Below are positions 1 through 13,258 of a DNA stretch of 64,000 nt, piece by piece; positions within the stretch are counted from its first letter, which is position 1, and each line of letters begins with the position of its first letter. The position numbers and the translations under genes are program-made. The notes under the pieces are model-generated. The model was not told the origin of the DNA. It did no database searches and worked only from the letters and a program-made list of their open reading frames with translations. This DNA is from Rhodamnia argentea (taxonomy: Eukaryota > Streptophyta > Magnoliopsida > Myrtales > Myrtaceae), in the NCBI RefSeq assembly GCF_020921035.1, contig NC_063157.1, positions 23,825,015 through 23,889,014 of the forward strand, written 5' to 3'.

Positions 1-1039
1 TCAATTTAAATTTCTGAAGAAGGTATTTTGTTTTTTTATAAGTTAGGATTTTAATTTTTCTCTCCTTTAAGCCTAAATTTTACTTTGTGAAGTCGGGTAG
101 CACTTGATCTTAAAGTTTGGTGTTTTATTTTGAATCAACGATATATGCTAGTAGTGGATATTTTATGGCCTTTAGCCAGGGAGAGGGCAATTCTCGCTAG
201 TGATTGTGAGTTCCCAACCATGGGTTTGGGACGTACTTGATGGGATGTACTTGATGGAATTGTACCTAATGTTGTGGACTTTCATTTCTGCATTTCAAAC
301 TCGAGCGCGATTTAGCTTAGATTGAAAATTTTACCTTGGTTATTTGTTTGTTTGATTACTTAATTTTTTTTTCTTGCAGATGATTACCAAATTTTTTGAA
401 GATTACCTTGAGCATCGGCTGAAGTTTTTTTCTTTATTCTGCGCCATTATTGCACATTGTTTCCCTGCGTTAATTAGACATCCAACTCGGGTACATCTAT
501 GAAACTAATCTATTTATGCTTCCTTTTTCTCAAGTGTTCTGAGAATATCATGTTTCTCATGTGCTTTATTGATGGACTTATGATTGATGTGAATGCCTTT
601 GGTTTGCTTTAGCAACGACTTTATGTTCGGATTGATATGCATACTTGTTGAAATTTTCCGGTTCTTTGTAGGTCAAATTGACGATTATGATCGAGGATCC
701 GAGCGATGTTGAGCGAAGGAGACGTTTTGGGGATCAAAGACCCCGATGCCCCTACATTTTGCTTTTTGCCTCGCCAAGACTCCTTTTGAGTTATCACAAT
801 GCACTTGTATGATTAGAGCACTAGGAGATCTCCTAGTTTCTTGTAATTGAAACAGATCAATGTATCTTATATTATATTATTATAATATTTACATCTTATT
901 ACTTGCTTAATTAATGGTAACTATAAATTTTAGAATTAAATTTTCTTTTAATTAGATTTAAATTCGGAAATAAAAAATTAAAAAATTTCGTTGCTAAATT
1001 CATCGCTAAAGAATAAATAAAAAATCGTATATCGGTCAC
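1..1039. other. Unassigned, probably interior of CACTA element
   Basis: No open frame of useful length and no recognisable domain is visible. The stretch is AT-rich and runs without a clear boundary into the repeat-rich CACTA terminal arm that follows, so it is probably the 3' part of the same transposon. This is inference; the other end of the element lies outside the window. Confidence 0.35.
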
Positions 1040-1594
1040 TAATAAGCGACGGAAAGCGAAGAACGTCGAAAATTTGGAATTTTGCGACGAAAATTTCGCC
1101 ACAATTGGTCGCTAATGTGTTTTGCCGGGAATTTTGCGACGATAGCAAATTTCGTCGCAAATTTGCGACAACCCATTTTCGTCTCAAAATTCGTTGCAAA
1201 TTTGCGACGAAAATTGTGTTCGTCGCAAATTTGCGACAACCAATTTTCGTCTCAAAATTCGTTGCAAATTTGTGACGAATTACGCTTCGTCGCAAAGTTG
1301 CGACGAACACAATTTTCATCGCAAAATTCGTCACAAATTTGCGACGAATTACTCTTCGTCGCAAATTTGCGACGAACCCAACTTCTGTTGCAAATTTGCG
1401 ATAACCCGAGGTTCGTCGCAAAATTCGTCGGAAATTTGCGACGAATATGCAAATTTCCGTCGCAAATTTTGCGACGCCGTATTAGCGACGAAAGTTTATG
1501 TCGTCGCAAAATTCGTTGCAACACACATTAGCGACGAATTTTGGCAAAATTTTCGTCGTAAAATTAGTCGCAAAAGGCGTGTTTTTTTGTAGTG
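1040..1594. mobile_element. Terminal arm of a CACTA (En/Spm) DNA transposon
   Basis: The segment ends in TTTTTTTGTAGTG at 1594. Its reverse complement begins CACTACAAAAAAA, the hallmark terminal inverted repeat of CACTA elements. Inside lies a dense array of a short unit resembling TTCGTCGCAAATTTGCGACGAA in both orientations, at least ten diverged copies between about 1080 and 1570. Such direct and inverted subterminal repeats are the known binding sites of CACTA transposases. The several open frames across this arm, on both strands, are by-products of the repeat unit and are not genes. Only one end is inside the window. Confidence 0.75.
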
Positions 1595-2197
1595 CCTAGT
1601 TTCTAAGCGCTTCTAGTTTTTTTGGGCTTGAATGATTTCTAGTTTCTAGATTTGGCTTTAGTCTTTTGCTCTTCTTTTGTTCGCCTTAAAAGGTCATCAA
1701 GTTTATGTAGAAAGAAGAAAAATTTTATTAATGAAACTTGCCTAGTGCAATTCGTTTGAACCTCGAAAAGTTCATAGCTCTTGAAAACCTAGAAGAGTTT
1801 TCACTCCGTCCTTGAAAAGTTAGAGATTTTCAAAAGTCTGCACCCTTGAAGAATTGCAGCCATCAATGTAGAAAAATTGATGCCCTTTGAACTTCCTTGG
1901 AGGCCTAGAAGAGTAATCTTTTCCTCATTCTGTTCATTCATGTCCGTCCACTTCCACCCTAGTTACAACCTTTCCTAAAGTGCTTATTTGAGAAAACTCA
2001 AAAATAAAAGTCGTAGATCCAAGAGTCTTCATACTTTTGAGTTCCGAATTAGGTCATTCCGATTTGTCTTGAGAAAGTTACGACTAATTTCCTGAGATAG
2101 CGCGGAATTGAAATTTTTGCTCGTTCTTGTGATGGATTTTCCATGTGTACAACACACTCCCGATCCTATTATTTGAGTAGTTGATCAAGGACTATAT
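1595..2197. other. Intergenic, nothing recognised
   Basis: No gene, RNA or named repeat seen. It separates the CACTA end from the first unit of the HPt tandem duplication. Confidence 0.5.
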
Positions 2198-3105
2198 CAG
2201 GCATTGAGGACACATTATCTTCGTCCTCTTGCAGTTTTTACTAGCAAGCACAATTTGGGTCGCAAGAAATTATGAAGAAAAGTGGCCGAACAAAGCTTCT
2301 GACAAAAGCGCTTTTTCCTTATGTCTGTAACTTTTAAGAACTCCTTTTTTCTTGACATGGGCATCCTAAACTTTAATCAGGGGGAAAAAATGGAAACGAC
2401 AAGCTCAATGCTCATTGATTAGCACAGTGGAATTAAAATAAAACAAGCTTTTAAGACAGCCGTGATCACGTTTGATGACTTAATGAGTACTTTGCGTAGA
2501 GATACTATGCAGCTAATTTGATGAAGATTAAATGTAATGATTTGAATCACTACATAATTTCAGACTATTCTTTGCTCTTTTCTTCTTCTTTTTTCCCAGA
2601 GGAATTCCTAACTAGCTCATCCCCTTAAAACATGTTAAGACTATCCACCAGAGCTCACTGTCAAAAGGGCTGTTTAAGGTAAAGATGGAAGGAGCTCCCA
2701 TGAATAATCTTAACCCTCTATGAGAGAGAATTTAGTAAGACTTGGATAATAGTAAAACAAAATTTAGATTTTAAGCTATATGTGGAAAAAAATTATTAAC
2801 TCACCAGCAACAAAATGCTCATACACATTCAAATCTGCAAGCTTTTCTCATTAAAGATTACTCATGATTGGAGGATTTGGTGGAAAAGAAAGAGAGCCAA
2901 AGAAAAGGAAGGAAAGCTTAATCATTTGACCTCACTATGGTCTTCATTGACCATGACATGAACAGAAAATCCACTGGCTACCATAAAAGGTGGTTTGAGT
3001 ACGTGGGAACCTAATTAAAGCTGGGTTTTCTCAGATTACCTGGCTAATTGCACCTCCTTAGCACATGATTTTCTTGCCTTATGAAGGGATCGATCAGACA
3101 TTAAT

Positions 3106-3801
3106 GGGGGAGAATTACCAAAAAAGTTCTAAATCTATTGCAATTGTGTCAATTCAGTTCAAAACTTTTTTTTTGCTAGTTGAGTCCTAAAAATTTTGTA
3201 ATTGTGCCAATTCGGTCTACTTTGTAGGCCGGCGCCGACATGTACAATTTTCAATAATATTTTAACATTTACCTTTTATTTTTTTCATTTTTTTTCTTTT
3301 TCTTCTCTCTTCCGTCTTCCCTACGGACCTACTACTGTCTTCGTGGTTGGGGAGCTCTGTCAAGGGCCGCCGAAGCCGTAGGCCATTGCACTAGGGCTGC
3401 GAAGCCATTGGTAGTGGCTGGCGAGGGGCTTCGCAGCCCCCAATCGGCCTCGTCTAGGCTAGGCAAGGACATGGCTGCCTTGGCCCGCGGCCACGCCTCG
3501 ACCGGGCGAGGCATGTCGGGGGCTTCGTGGCCCCGGCACGGTGGGCGGCAGCTTTGGCAACCCTTGCCGGGGATCGTCCGCCATAGTACAGGAGGTCCGT
3601 AGGAAAGAAGGAAGAGAAAAAAATAAGGAAAAAAAATAAAAAAATGTATTATTAAAAATTATCGACGTCATCACCGGCCAACAAAGAGAATTAGATTGAC
3701 ACAATTGCAAAAAATTTAGGACTCAATTGGCAAAAAAAAAATTTAAAACTGAATTGGCATAATTGTAATAGGTTTATAACTTTTTTTTGGTAATTTTCCC
3801 C
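3106..3801. mobile_element. MITE family A copy with GC-rich core
   Basis: This is a non-coding element with long terminal inverted repeats: the left end GGGGGAGAATTACC matches the reverse complement of the right end GGTAATTTTCCCC, and the pairing continues imperfectly inward. It is flanked by ATTAAT on both sides (3100-3105 and 3802-3807). Unit 3 of the tandem duplication has the uninterrupted site near 18878 (cagacattagttggagc), so the insertion postdates that duplication. The interior 3320-3600 is GC-rich and contains short spurious frames. Related copies lie near 42007, 45217, 49232 and 50520. Confidence 0.75.
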
Positions 3802-4321
3802 ATTAATTGGAGCTTTGATCAAACTTGTATCCAAGATATTAATTCCAACTGGCAAAAAGGACAAAAGAAGTAGTCGCTGACGGGAAATACGCTTCAACGT
3901 CTCCATTTGGTGGAGCGTGGAGCGCATGCACCTCTCTTCCATAACGTCCCTACACAAGTGAAGCCATAGCGTATCACTTGGGATGCAAACCACATCCTGC
4001 CAAATTCGGTTGAGAGTTAGCCCAGGAAAAGATGACATATCGACGTACTTTTTTATTCTTTTTCCTCCGATACTCCGTGTGGAATCGGCATAATGCATCT
4101 CGGTTCTTGTGCAAGTGGGTGCGACGATGCCCTAAAATGCATTTGATCACTGAAAAACAGCAGGATCTGATGCAGGTTTCCATGTGATCTGCCGATGTAG
4201 ATACCTTTGAACACTCGTATCACATTCATTAAATGCTTTCTTGAAATTCGGCACATATTTGACCGGTCTCGCTTCTTCGGTCTAGGGCCAAAATCGGAAG
4301 CCTAGTAATGTCAAGCTTCCC

Positions 4322-4328
4322 TATATAA
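4322..4328 (+). promoter_or_regulatory. TATA box of HPt gene 1
   Basis: TATATAA about 100 bases upstream of the start codon. The surrounding block (cggtctagggccaaaa, then aatgtcaagcttccc) is conserved at the other two copies (near 9783 and 19405), which supports a shared core promoter. Confidence 0.65.
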
Positions 4329-4426
4329 TCCCCACCTTTGAATCTCTCACCACCCCATCCTACTTCCTAATTTTCTTTACCTGCTCATCTCTCTGCTTCT
4401 CTTTGAGTGAGAAAAAGAACAAGAAA

Positions 4427-7398
4427 ATGGCTCAACAAAGGCTCCAGAACTACATTGACACCTTGAAGAACGAGGTCATAGCTCCTAATATTTTCATCTC
4501 CATACATCGCTCTTTTCACTAGATTAGTCGTCTACGCGTTTAAATTTGAAAATGTTTGCCCCGCAAAGAAGCGATCATCCTTTTCGTTTTCATGAACATC
4601 GAGGAAGCCTGCTTTAAGTTGATGAAGATGAGCTTTTGATCGTTTTATCTCGGTCTATGTATATGAACGCCGCACGGGTCGATCACAATCTCCCGGCCCG
4701 TGACACATGAGTAGCACTTGGTGTTGTCCATCAGACCGCTCATAAAATTCTCTCATTTGATATCTTATTTTGTGTTCTTTTTTTTGGTTGAATCTTATTT
4801 TGTGTCATGTCATGGCGAAATGATTTTTTTACTATAAATGGAAGATGAACATGTTTTTTTTTTAATTCCTTTTCGAAGTTGAAAAATTAGCTTGGTGTTT
4901 CTATATTACAGAAGTACTAACAAAGTCTTTGTATTCTTCTCTTTGAGAGTTGACAGTTCGCGTCTCCATTTTTACGATCTCTCTAGGGTATCATGGATGG
5001 AGAGTATGAGGAGACTAGGAAAGTACAGAGTGGAGCAAATCTTCAGAATTTCGTGATGGATCTTATCAACTCTTTCTTGAGCGACGACGACAATAGCATT
5101 AGAGAACTAGCCAGTATTCTGTAAACTTCAATTTTTTGGGCTTCGAAGGATGCGTGCTCTGATTTTTTTCCCTTTCTTTTCTGGCTCTTTGGTCGCTGAT
5201 AAGTGATAATCCGTTGGTGTAATTGATGGTTTTCAGGACTGCTAGGAACGTGGATTTTACTAAAGTTACTACTGCCGCTCATCTGATCAAAGGAGGTGGC
5301 AACGGGTAGACAAACAACTTACTTTCGTTTCCAAAAAGGATAACTAGTGGATTTTTATTGGTATACATGCATTAAATTTTCAAGTTTCTTTCTTGGCGTG
5401 AGACATTCAACATTTTCAAGACTAGAACATTTCCAAGCACTTGTGTTCGAAAGTTCCCCATTTTAGTCTTGTTCTTAGCATGCTGCATTAAGGAAGTTCA
5501 TATACTTGTAATTGACCACGAAGATCAATCCTGTTTGAATTATACACTTGCATGAAAGCCGATAAATGGCTCGTGTCCGGCTTTATTGGAAAAGACCAGA
5601 TAATATAGATTTTCCTGATTTGTTATTTAGATTTTGTTTGGATATGGTGCGTGTGGCAACTGTCTAATACATTCCAAGGGCATGAACGTGTGAAGATTTT
5701 GAGCACGACAGTTTTGACGCACTTGATTTGGATCCACCTTATTGTTCGGAGACATTAGCCAAGTAGATAACTTCCAACTAATTGGTGAATGGGGCTTATT
5801 GTATACGTCAAGCGAATCTTGAACTATCTGTGATGTTGCTAGACTGCCGTTATAACGCATAAGCTATGTGCAGTTGTTTTGCGAATGACACCTCATTTGT
5901 TATGCGAATGACTTATATTCACGTACTCATTGCTTGTGTTGTAGCCTTGGCGGTTGCCGGGTGGTTGCAGCAGCTCACGCTCTTATAAATGCTAGCCTTG
6001 ATCAGGACAAGCAAAGGTAGAACTTGACATTTTCTTTGCATTCATGAATTCTAAACCCTCAATAACAGTATTTGCACAATTATATCTTAGGGTTTGTTTC
6101 CTTCAACAACTTATAGGCATCTTGTCAAATGTATAGGCAAGCGTTTATATATCTGTTATTTGTTCTCTCGTATCTGCGCAACCATACAATGTAGATGAAC
6201 GAACTAAAAGCTAAAAATCTTATTGCTTGCATTCCTTATTTTCTTAGTGTGTTGTTTTATTCATTTACATTGAGATAGCAATTTCTCTTCCTTAAAAACA
6301 CGGTATGGTCGATATGCATTCAATGAAGATTTTTAAAAGCTATTTACCAACACAAATATCTGACTTTGAACATGAGAAGCTTATTGACCTGTGCATGTGA
6401 TAACACCTAACAGTGATGATGGTTCTCGCTGAGTCCCTGACTATGTTAACATATGCCAACCACTGAAGGCATGGGACATGAGCATCTCCGTTAGTTTTTG
6501 CAATTTTTCTAAAAAGTCATTATCTATGTATTTGTCGGGGGTTTATTTGACACTTATGTCGCTGCGGTTCTTTTCCAGGTGCGAGACCTCGCATGAATGG
6601 GTGGTGAATGAATATTACTGCTTTTGGGACAAACTCAGTACCCTATATCAGGTGTTGCCTTTATTAAATGAACTCTGCTCATGCATCTCTTGATGGATGC
6701 AGAGTATTATCAATTCTTCATCATTTTGCCAAGAACTCTTTATACTTTGTGAATTTAGCATATACAAGGCTTTGAAATTATTAAAGGAATGAATGTTGAG
6801 CCGAATGAGGCCATCGATTAATCTGGAGAAGCACTTGGCAAACGTTAATTGGGACTAAAAATTTCCCGATAAACAAGTGATGACCGAGCAATTCCTGAAG
6901 ACAAAAAAGAAAGAGAATATCCTTATCGAATATGAGATGAGCTTCACATCTTAGGAAAGCGAATTTGAGGCTGTCATATAGTCTTTTTACTTTTTCCAAA
7001 CAGCTTTACCTGCTAACAAAGTGTGGAAATTGCAATGGAGATGCTTGTCTATGGTTAAGCTCTAACCAGGGTCTCATGTGGCCACGCGATATCATGTTGT
7101 GGCAGTATACCCTTAGTAGTGCCCTGATTTTGGTAGAACTAGTTGAGGATGGATCATCTCTCCGTGGTAATGTATGTAGAAATTGATTAAGCTAATCAAA
7201 ATATTAGGCCATTTACAATGAACAAATTCTAAGTTTCAGCGCTTCGTCTTTATCCTATATACATCATCCTGAGATTTCAGTTTGATGCCAAATATGATTC
7301 ATTTGCTGTTCCAGTTACAATTACTGATCCAACTGTCGATTCGTTTTCCACAGATGGAGAGGGCAATCGTCAACAATGAGTCTAGAATAAGAAGATAA
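4427..7398 (+). CDS. Histidine-containing phosphotransfer protein, copy 1
   Basis: Predicted to relay phosphate from cytokinin-type hybrid histidine kinases to response regulators, moving between cytosol and nucleus, as AHP proteins do. Six exons: 4427-4474, 4987-5120, 5237-5305, 5945-6016, 6579-6651, 7354-7398. They give 146 residues with no break, close to the usual ~150. Family landmarks are EGIMDGEY (residues 16-23), VDFTKV (66-71), the phospho-accepting His76 in HLIKG with Lys79 and Gly80, then CRV and a C-terminal helix with VVNEYY. The exon pattern matches plant AHP genes. Odd point: the Ser-rich loop after HxxKG in typical AHPs (GSSSSIGA) is GGGNGLGG here. The first ATG after the TATA box is used. 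The family is clear; activity is inferred. Confidence 0.88.
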
Positions 7399-8132
7399 AA
7401 GCTGTTGGCGTTTCTCTCAGTCGAGTATACAGACAAGGCGATTTCATCTGTCTATGGGAAACTTGTTTATGAAGTTCCTGCTATATCTGAAGTTCCTGCT
7501 ATGTTATGACAATATCTTTAAAAAAAACGAAAGAAGTAAATAAAGAGAAGGCCCAAATTTTCTCATTGCAAATAATCCACTGACCGTTTTTGGTGGCGAA
7601 GAATGGAAAAGAATTCATTGATCTCAAATTCCGGTTATGAAATAGCCAACTTCCTGGGATGCGGGAAGGTGAGCCTTCCATTGATCCACCAGATCCTCTG
7701 CTAAAATCGTATTTAGAATTTTCAGCACCATAACATCGTCGTCAATTGCTGCTTAAAGCCTTGAACAGATGTTTGCTTATGCTTTATCTCTTTGCCATGA
7801 TACATCTTTTTGATGTTTGGAAGTACTAGGTTATGTCTGCTTGTACTAATAAATCTGGTTTAGCAGGGCACTGGGGACATATATCTTCATCCTCTTGCGG
7901 TTTTCACTTGCAAATCCCATTTGGGTCGGAAGAAGTTATGACAAAAAGTGGCTGAACAAAGCCCTTTTGTTCTTATGTCCGTAACTATAAGAACTTCTCT
8001 TTTCTTGACATGGGCAGCTTGAACTTGGTCTGGGGAAAAAAATGGAAAGGACAAGCCCAATGCTCATTGATTAGTACAGTGGAATTAAAATAAAACAAGC
8101 TAGGAAAAGCACTTAAACACATTCATCATTTG

Positions 8133-8516
8133 GAAGAATGACATAAATGATACCCGAACTTTGGTCAAATGTGCAATGTGGTCTATAGACTTTAATACGG
8201 TCATTGAACTTCAACTCAATGTGCATTGTGGTCCTCATACTTTTAATTTATTCTATGTGGCTCTTGAATTTTTGGTATATGTTTATTTTTATTTTTTTTG
8301 GTAAGGTGGTATATGTTTATTTTAGTCCCCAAACTGTATGAAAATTTTCAATATTGTTCCTGAACTTGAATTAATAGAAGGATAACGTTGGACGTTTTCA
8401 TATAGTATAGGGACCAGGACGAACATTCATTAAAAGTCTAGAGAACACATCGAACAAATTAAAATTTAAGGATCACATTGCACATCTGGCGAAAGTTCAT
8501 AGACCTTATCTATCAC
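8133..8516. mobile_element. MITE family B copy
   Basis: AT-rich element with inverted ends: the left part (gacataaatgatacccgaactttgg, 8140-8164) pairs imperfectly with the reverse complement of the right part (ccaaagttc-like motif and caccattt). Internal mirror motifs such as tgtgcaatgtggt / atcacattgcaca support a long inverted structure. The matching place in unit 3 (about 17545-17560) lacks it. Related copies are at about 38408-39060, 44945-46060 and, partial, 35210-35320. Ends are approximate. Confidence 0.6.
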
Positions 8517-9782
8517 CATTTCGATAAAGTATCCATGATCACACTGTGGAAAACATTCTTGAATATTTTGAGGAGGAAAGGAGTCACTTAGTTCGGTCAA
8601 TTGGAAAATTCTCGACAGATTAGTTGCCCGCGATTTCACGTCCATTAGAAACTAGTCATACATAAATTCACAAATCCGTCGTCGATCCTTTTTAAAAGGC
8701 TAACGAGCAGCGTGTTGTCGCTAGTACCATCAGGGGGCGGGTTTTGCAGCTTTAGGGACGGTTTTGTTACTCGACCGTGTAGTTTCCTTTGTATTGTGCC
8801 CTATTGATTTGCCATAAAAAGAGAGCAAATCCTTCACTTGTTTATATTACCCATTACAATACTTTTCCAAAAGACGGTTCACTTAGAAAAAATGATGGAC
8901 TTACCAAAATACAACATGAGATAATGACTTCATGCTTACTTTGAGACTAATCTTTCACTCTTTTCTCCTCCTTTTTTTTCCGAAGGAGCATCCGTTTATA
9001 ATCTCAACCCTCTAAGAGATAATTTGGTAAGACATGGACACCACCAAATTAATTTAAATTTTAAGATAGATGTGGAAAAAGTTATCGATTCTCCAGCTAC
9101 AAAATGCTCATACAGATTCAAATCTGTATGTTTTTTCTCATTCAAGATTACTCATGATGAGAGGATTAGGTGGAAAAAGAAAGGGAGGAAAAGAAAAGGC
9201 AGGAAAGGTTTTATGGCAAGCTATTAAAATCATTTGACCTCACTCTGGCTTTCATTGGCCATGACATGAACAGAAAATCCACTGGCTACCATAAAAGGTG
9301 GTTTGAGTATGCGGGAACCCAATCAAAGTTGGGTTTTTTTAACCATATAAGACAAAAAAAAAAAAGGAGTCGTTGGCAGGAAATGAGCTTCAAAGTCACA
9401 GCTTGGTAGTGCGTGCACCTCTCTTCCACGACATCCCTCCGCAGGTGAAGCCATAACGTATCATTCCAGATGCAGCACATCGTGCCAACTTCGGTTGTGA
9501 GTGTAAAAGCCTTTTTTATTCTTTTCCCAACTGATGCTCCGTGAGGAATTGGGATATATAATCCATCTCGGTTCTTGTGCAGATGGGTGCGACAAAATGC
9601 ATCTGACCACTAAAAACAACGGGAACTTGCGTGGGTTTCCATGTGATCCGATGATATTCGATGTGTTCGGGCACTCTTATCACCCTCATTGAATACTTTG
9701 TTGGAATTCAACACGTATTTGACTCTATATCGCTTTTTCGGTCTAGGGCCAAAACCGAAAGCCTGGTAATGTCAAGCTTCCC

Positions 9783-9789
9783 CATATAA
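9783..9789 (+). promoter_or_regulatory. Degenerate TATA box of HPt gene 2
   Basis: The TATATAA of copies 1 and 3 is CATATAA-like here (cccatataac), at the same distance from the ATG in an otherwise conserved promoter block. It may lower or alter expression of this copy. Confidence 0.5.
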
Positions 9790-9870
9790 CCCCCAACTTT
9801 GAATCTCTCCTAATTTTCTTTGCCTGCTTCATCTCTCTAGTTCCCTTTGTGTGAAAAAAAGAAGAAGAAA

Positions 9871-12800
9871 ATGGCTCAACAAAGGCTCCAGAACTACATT
9901 GACAGCTTGAAGAACGAGGTGAGCGCTCCTATATATTCATCTCCGTAGCATCGCTCTTTTCGCTAGATCAGTCATCTACATGTTTAGATTTGATGTGTTT
10001 TGCCTTGCAAAGAAGCGACTGTCCTTTTTCATTTCCTTAACAAGGAACAAGCCCACTTTAAGCCGATAATAGCTTTTGATCGTCTTATCTCAGTCTTTTT
10101 AAATGCATGATTATGCAGTCCACCTTGACCGTCTCTTTTGTACAGAAATGCAGCCAATTTCTCATAGATGAGCATCACTTGGTTTTGTCCACCAGACCAC
10201 CCGTAAAATTATTTCATTTGATATCTTATATTGTGTTGCGCCATTGCGAAATGATTTTGTTTCGGATGGAGGGTTTTGGTATAGATTATGAAGGGAAGAT
10301 GAACGTGGTTTTTTCAATTCCTTTTCTGAGTTGGAGAATTAGCTTGGTGTTTCCTCTATTACAGAAGATCTTACAAAGTTTTTGTACTTTTGATAGTTGT
10401 TTCTTCTCTTTGAGAGTTGACAGTTCGCGTCTCCATTTTTACGATCTGTCTAGGGTATCATGGATGGAGAGTATGAGGAGACCAGGAAAGTGCAGACCGG
10501 AGAAAATCCTCCGAATTTCATGATGGATCTCATCAACTCTTTCTTGAGCGACGGTCACAACAGCATGAGAGATCTGGCTGACCTTCTGTAAACTTCAATT
10601 TTTTTCGACTGCGACGGTTGTGTGCTCTGAGGTTTTTTTCTTTTCTGGCTCTTTGGTCGATGATAATCCATGGATGTATTTGATCGTTTCCAGGGAAGCA
10701 AGGAATGTGGATTTTACTAAAGTCACTACTGCTGCTCATGTGATCAAAGGAGGAGGAAACAGGTAGATAAACGATTTACTTTCATTTCAACAATGGGTCA
10801 CTAGTTGATTTTTATTGGTATCTTATGCGTGAAATTTTGTTAAAGTTCCTTTCTTTTGCACGAGACATTCTACATCTTCACGAGTAGAGCATTTCCAAGC
10901 ACCTGTGTTCGAAAGGTTCCCCATCTTAGTCATGTTCTTAGCATGCTGCATTAGGGAAGTTCAAATACTTGTAATTAACCACGAAGATCAATCCTGTTTC
11001 AATTATACACTTGCATGAAGGCCGATCATTGGCCGTGGCGCGTGTGGCAACTGTCTCGCACATTCCAACCGGACAAGCGCGTGAAGTTTTTGAGCACGAG
11101 CCTTTTGAAGCTCATGATTTTGATCCGCCTTATTGTTCGGAAACATAAGCCAATGAGATAACTTCCAACTAAGTGGTGAATGCGGCAACTGTATACATCA
11201 AGAAAATCTTGAACGATCTGTGATGTTACTAGACTTCGGTTAAAACGCATAAAGTGTGCATACAACATCACATAAATAGGCAGCGAACATTTGTCTGATT
11301 TTGAATTATATCGTTGGCCTAGTTCCATATTAATTGTGAGCCATATTCCCACGCTCAATACTCGGACGGCTACTATTGTGCCATGGTCAAAGCATCAAAA
11401 TACAGACATGTAACGTATATGAAATATTCCACGGCCGAGCAAAGGGAAAACTTTGAAATTGGACGATTTCAACTTTCTGATTTTGATCACATGCATATTC
11501 AGCCAAATTTACTGTGATATAGTTTGAACAACGATGTTTAGTTGTTTGCTGGAGATTTCAGACTAAAATCAGTCATACAAATTTTGGAATCTCATTTTTC
11601 GACAAGTTATTTTCTGACTGGCATCTCATCTGCTACGAAAATGACTTATATTCCTGTACTCATTGCTTGTGTTGTAGCCTTGGCGGTTGTCGGGTGGTTG
11701 CAGCAGCTCGTGCTCTTATAAATGCTAGCTTTGATCAGGACAAGCTAAGGTAAAAATTAGCAGGTTCTTCAACAACAGTTGTATCTAATGATTTGTTTCC
11801 CTCAACAATTTATAGGCATCTTGTCGAATGTATAGACAAGCGTTTATATATCTGTTATTAGTTCTCTCGTATCTGCATAACTATACAATGTAGATTAAGC
11901 TATTGAAAGCTAAAAGTTTATTGCCTGCATTCCTCATTTTGAGATTGTACATTTTTATGCCTAGCGATTAACATCATTAGTCATTAGTGTCTAAGTAGTG
12001 TTATTCGCGCATGGTTTTCGCGGAAGTTCCAAAAGGTATCAGTTGATTTTATTAGATTTCTCACTTGAACTTGGTTTAGTAATTGTCTGTTGAGTGACTG
12101 GCTCTAGGTCTCTCAGGCTTAGATTTGGCTTTGGTGATAGCTTTTAACTTTTGGCTTTAGCCATAACTTTGATCAAAGGTACATTGTGCAAAAAGTTACC
12201 GATGATGCCAGTGTGTAGAGACTCTTTGGTGTTTTCAATAGTTTGTTCTTGTATTCATTTACATTGACAGCAATTTCTCTTCCTTAAAAAAACAGTATCT
12301 GCGATCTGCATAAAATGAAGATTTTCAAAAGCTATTTATTGACATGAATATCTAACTTCGAACATGAGAAGCTTATTTACCTGCACATGTGATTTAACCT
12401 GACAGTGCTTATGGTTCTCGCTGAGTATGTTAACATATGCCAGCCACTGAAAGCATGCGACATGAGCATTTACGCTTGTTTTTGCAAAAAAATTTCAAAA
12501 ATCACTGCCTATGTATTTATCGATGGTGTATTTGACAATTCTGTCTTTGCGGTTCTCTTCTAGGTGCGAGACATCGCATGAATGGGTGGTGAATGAGTAC
12601 TACCACTTTCGTGACATACTCAGGACCCTATATCAGGTACTGCCTCTATTAAATGAACTCTGCTTCTCTTAGAGTTATGCTTCTTCTTAAGGACGCAAAG
12701 TATTTTCGATTCTTCGTAATTTTACCAAGAACTCTTTGTACTATATGAGTTTAAGACATAGAGGGCTTTGAAATTATTGAAAGAACGCATGTCAAGACGA

Positions 12801-13258
12801 ACAAGGCCATCAATTAACCTGGAGAAGTACTTATAAAACGTTAATGGGGACTCAAAATTATCTACTAAACAAGGGATCACCGAGCAATTCCTGAGAACGA
12901 ATGAGAAAGAGAATATCATTAGCTAATATGAGGTGACTGCACATCTTAGGGAAGCACATTTGCGGTTGTCATATAGCCTTTTGACTTTTTCCAACCAGCG
13001 TTGCTTGCGAACAAAGTGTGGAACTCGCAGTGGAGATGCTTGTCTGCGGTTAAGCTCTAATCAGAGTCTTATACCATTTAAAATGAACAAATTCTAAGTT
13101 TTAGCGCTTCATCTTTATCCTATATACATCATCCTGAGATTTCATTTTGATGCTAAATATGATTCATTTGCTGCTCCAGTTAGAATTAGATCTGACCGTC
13201 GATTCGTTTTCCACAGATGGAGAAGGCAATCGTCGACAATGAATCGAGAAGGAGATGA
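9871..13258 (+). CDS. Histidine-containing phosphotransfer protein, copy 2
   Basis: Same predicted phosphorelay role as copy 1. Six exons: 9871-9918, 10454-10587, 10694-10762, 11678-11749, 12564-12636, 13217-13258. They give 145 residues, all junctions GT-AG and in phase. The site is His76 in HVIKG (Val replaces Leu), followed by GGGNSLGG. The C-terminal tail is shorter, ending NESRRR. Compared with copies 1 and 3 it has EARNVDF at the start of exon 3 and RALINASFDQDKL in exon 4. Nothing suggests it is broken. Intron 3 keeps a segment shared with copy 3 (about 11260-11640) and much reduced in copy 1, so copies 2 and 3 look more similar in this interval. Confidence 0.88.

Larger units (their letters stand above)
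2198..7863 (+). repeat. Tandem segmental duplication, unit 1
   Basis: This is the first of three large homologous units, each with one HPt gene. Its start is marked by a motif close to AGGCATTGAGGACA followed by cttcgtcctcttgc. That motif recurs near 7864 (unit 2) and 17270 (unit 3). Homology also covers the far-upstream block around 2940-3020 (compare 9240-9310 and 18720-18790), the promoter, all exons and most introns. Unit 1 carries a private MITE at 3106-3801. Boundaries are approximate, judged by eye. Confidence 0.75.

Noticed and set aside
978-1592. Open frames with repeated RRKFATN / SSQICDE-type words on both strands
   Set aside because: They are translations of the CACTA subterminal repeat unit, not a repeat protein.
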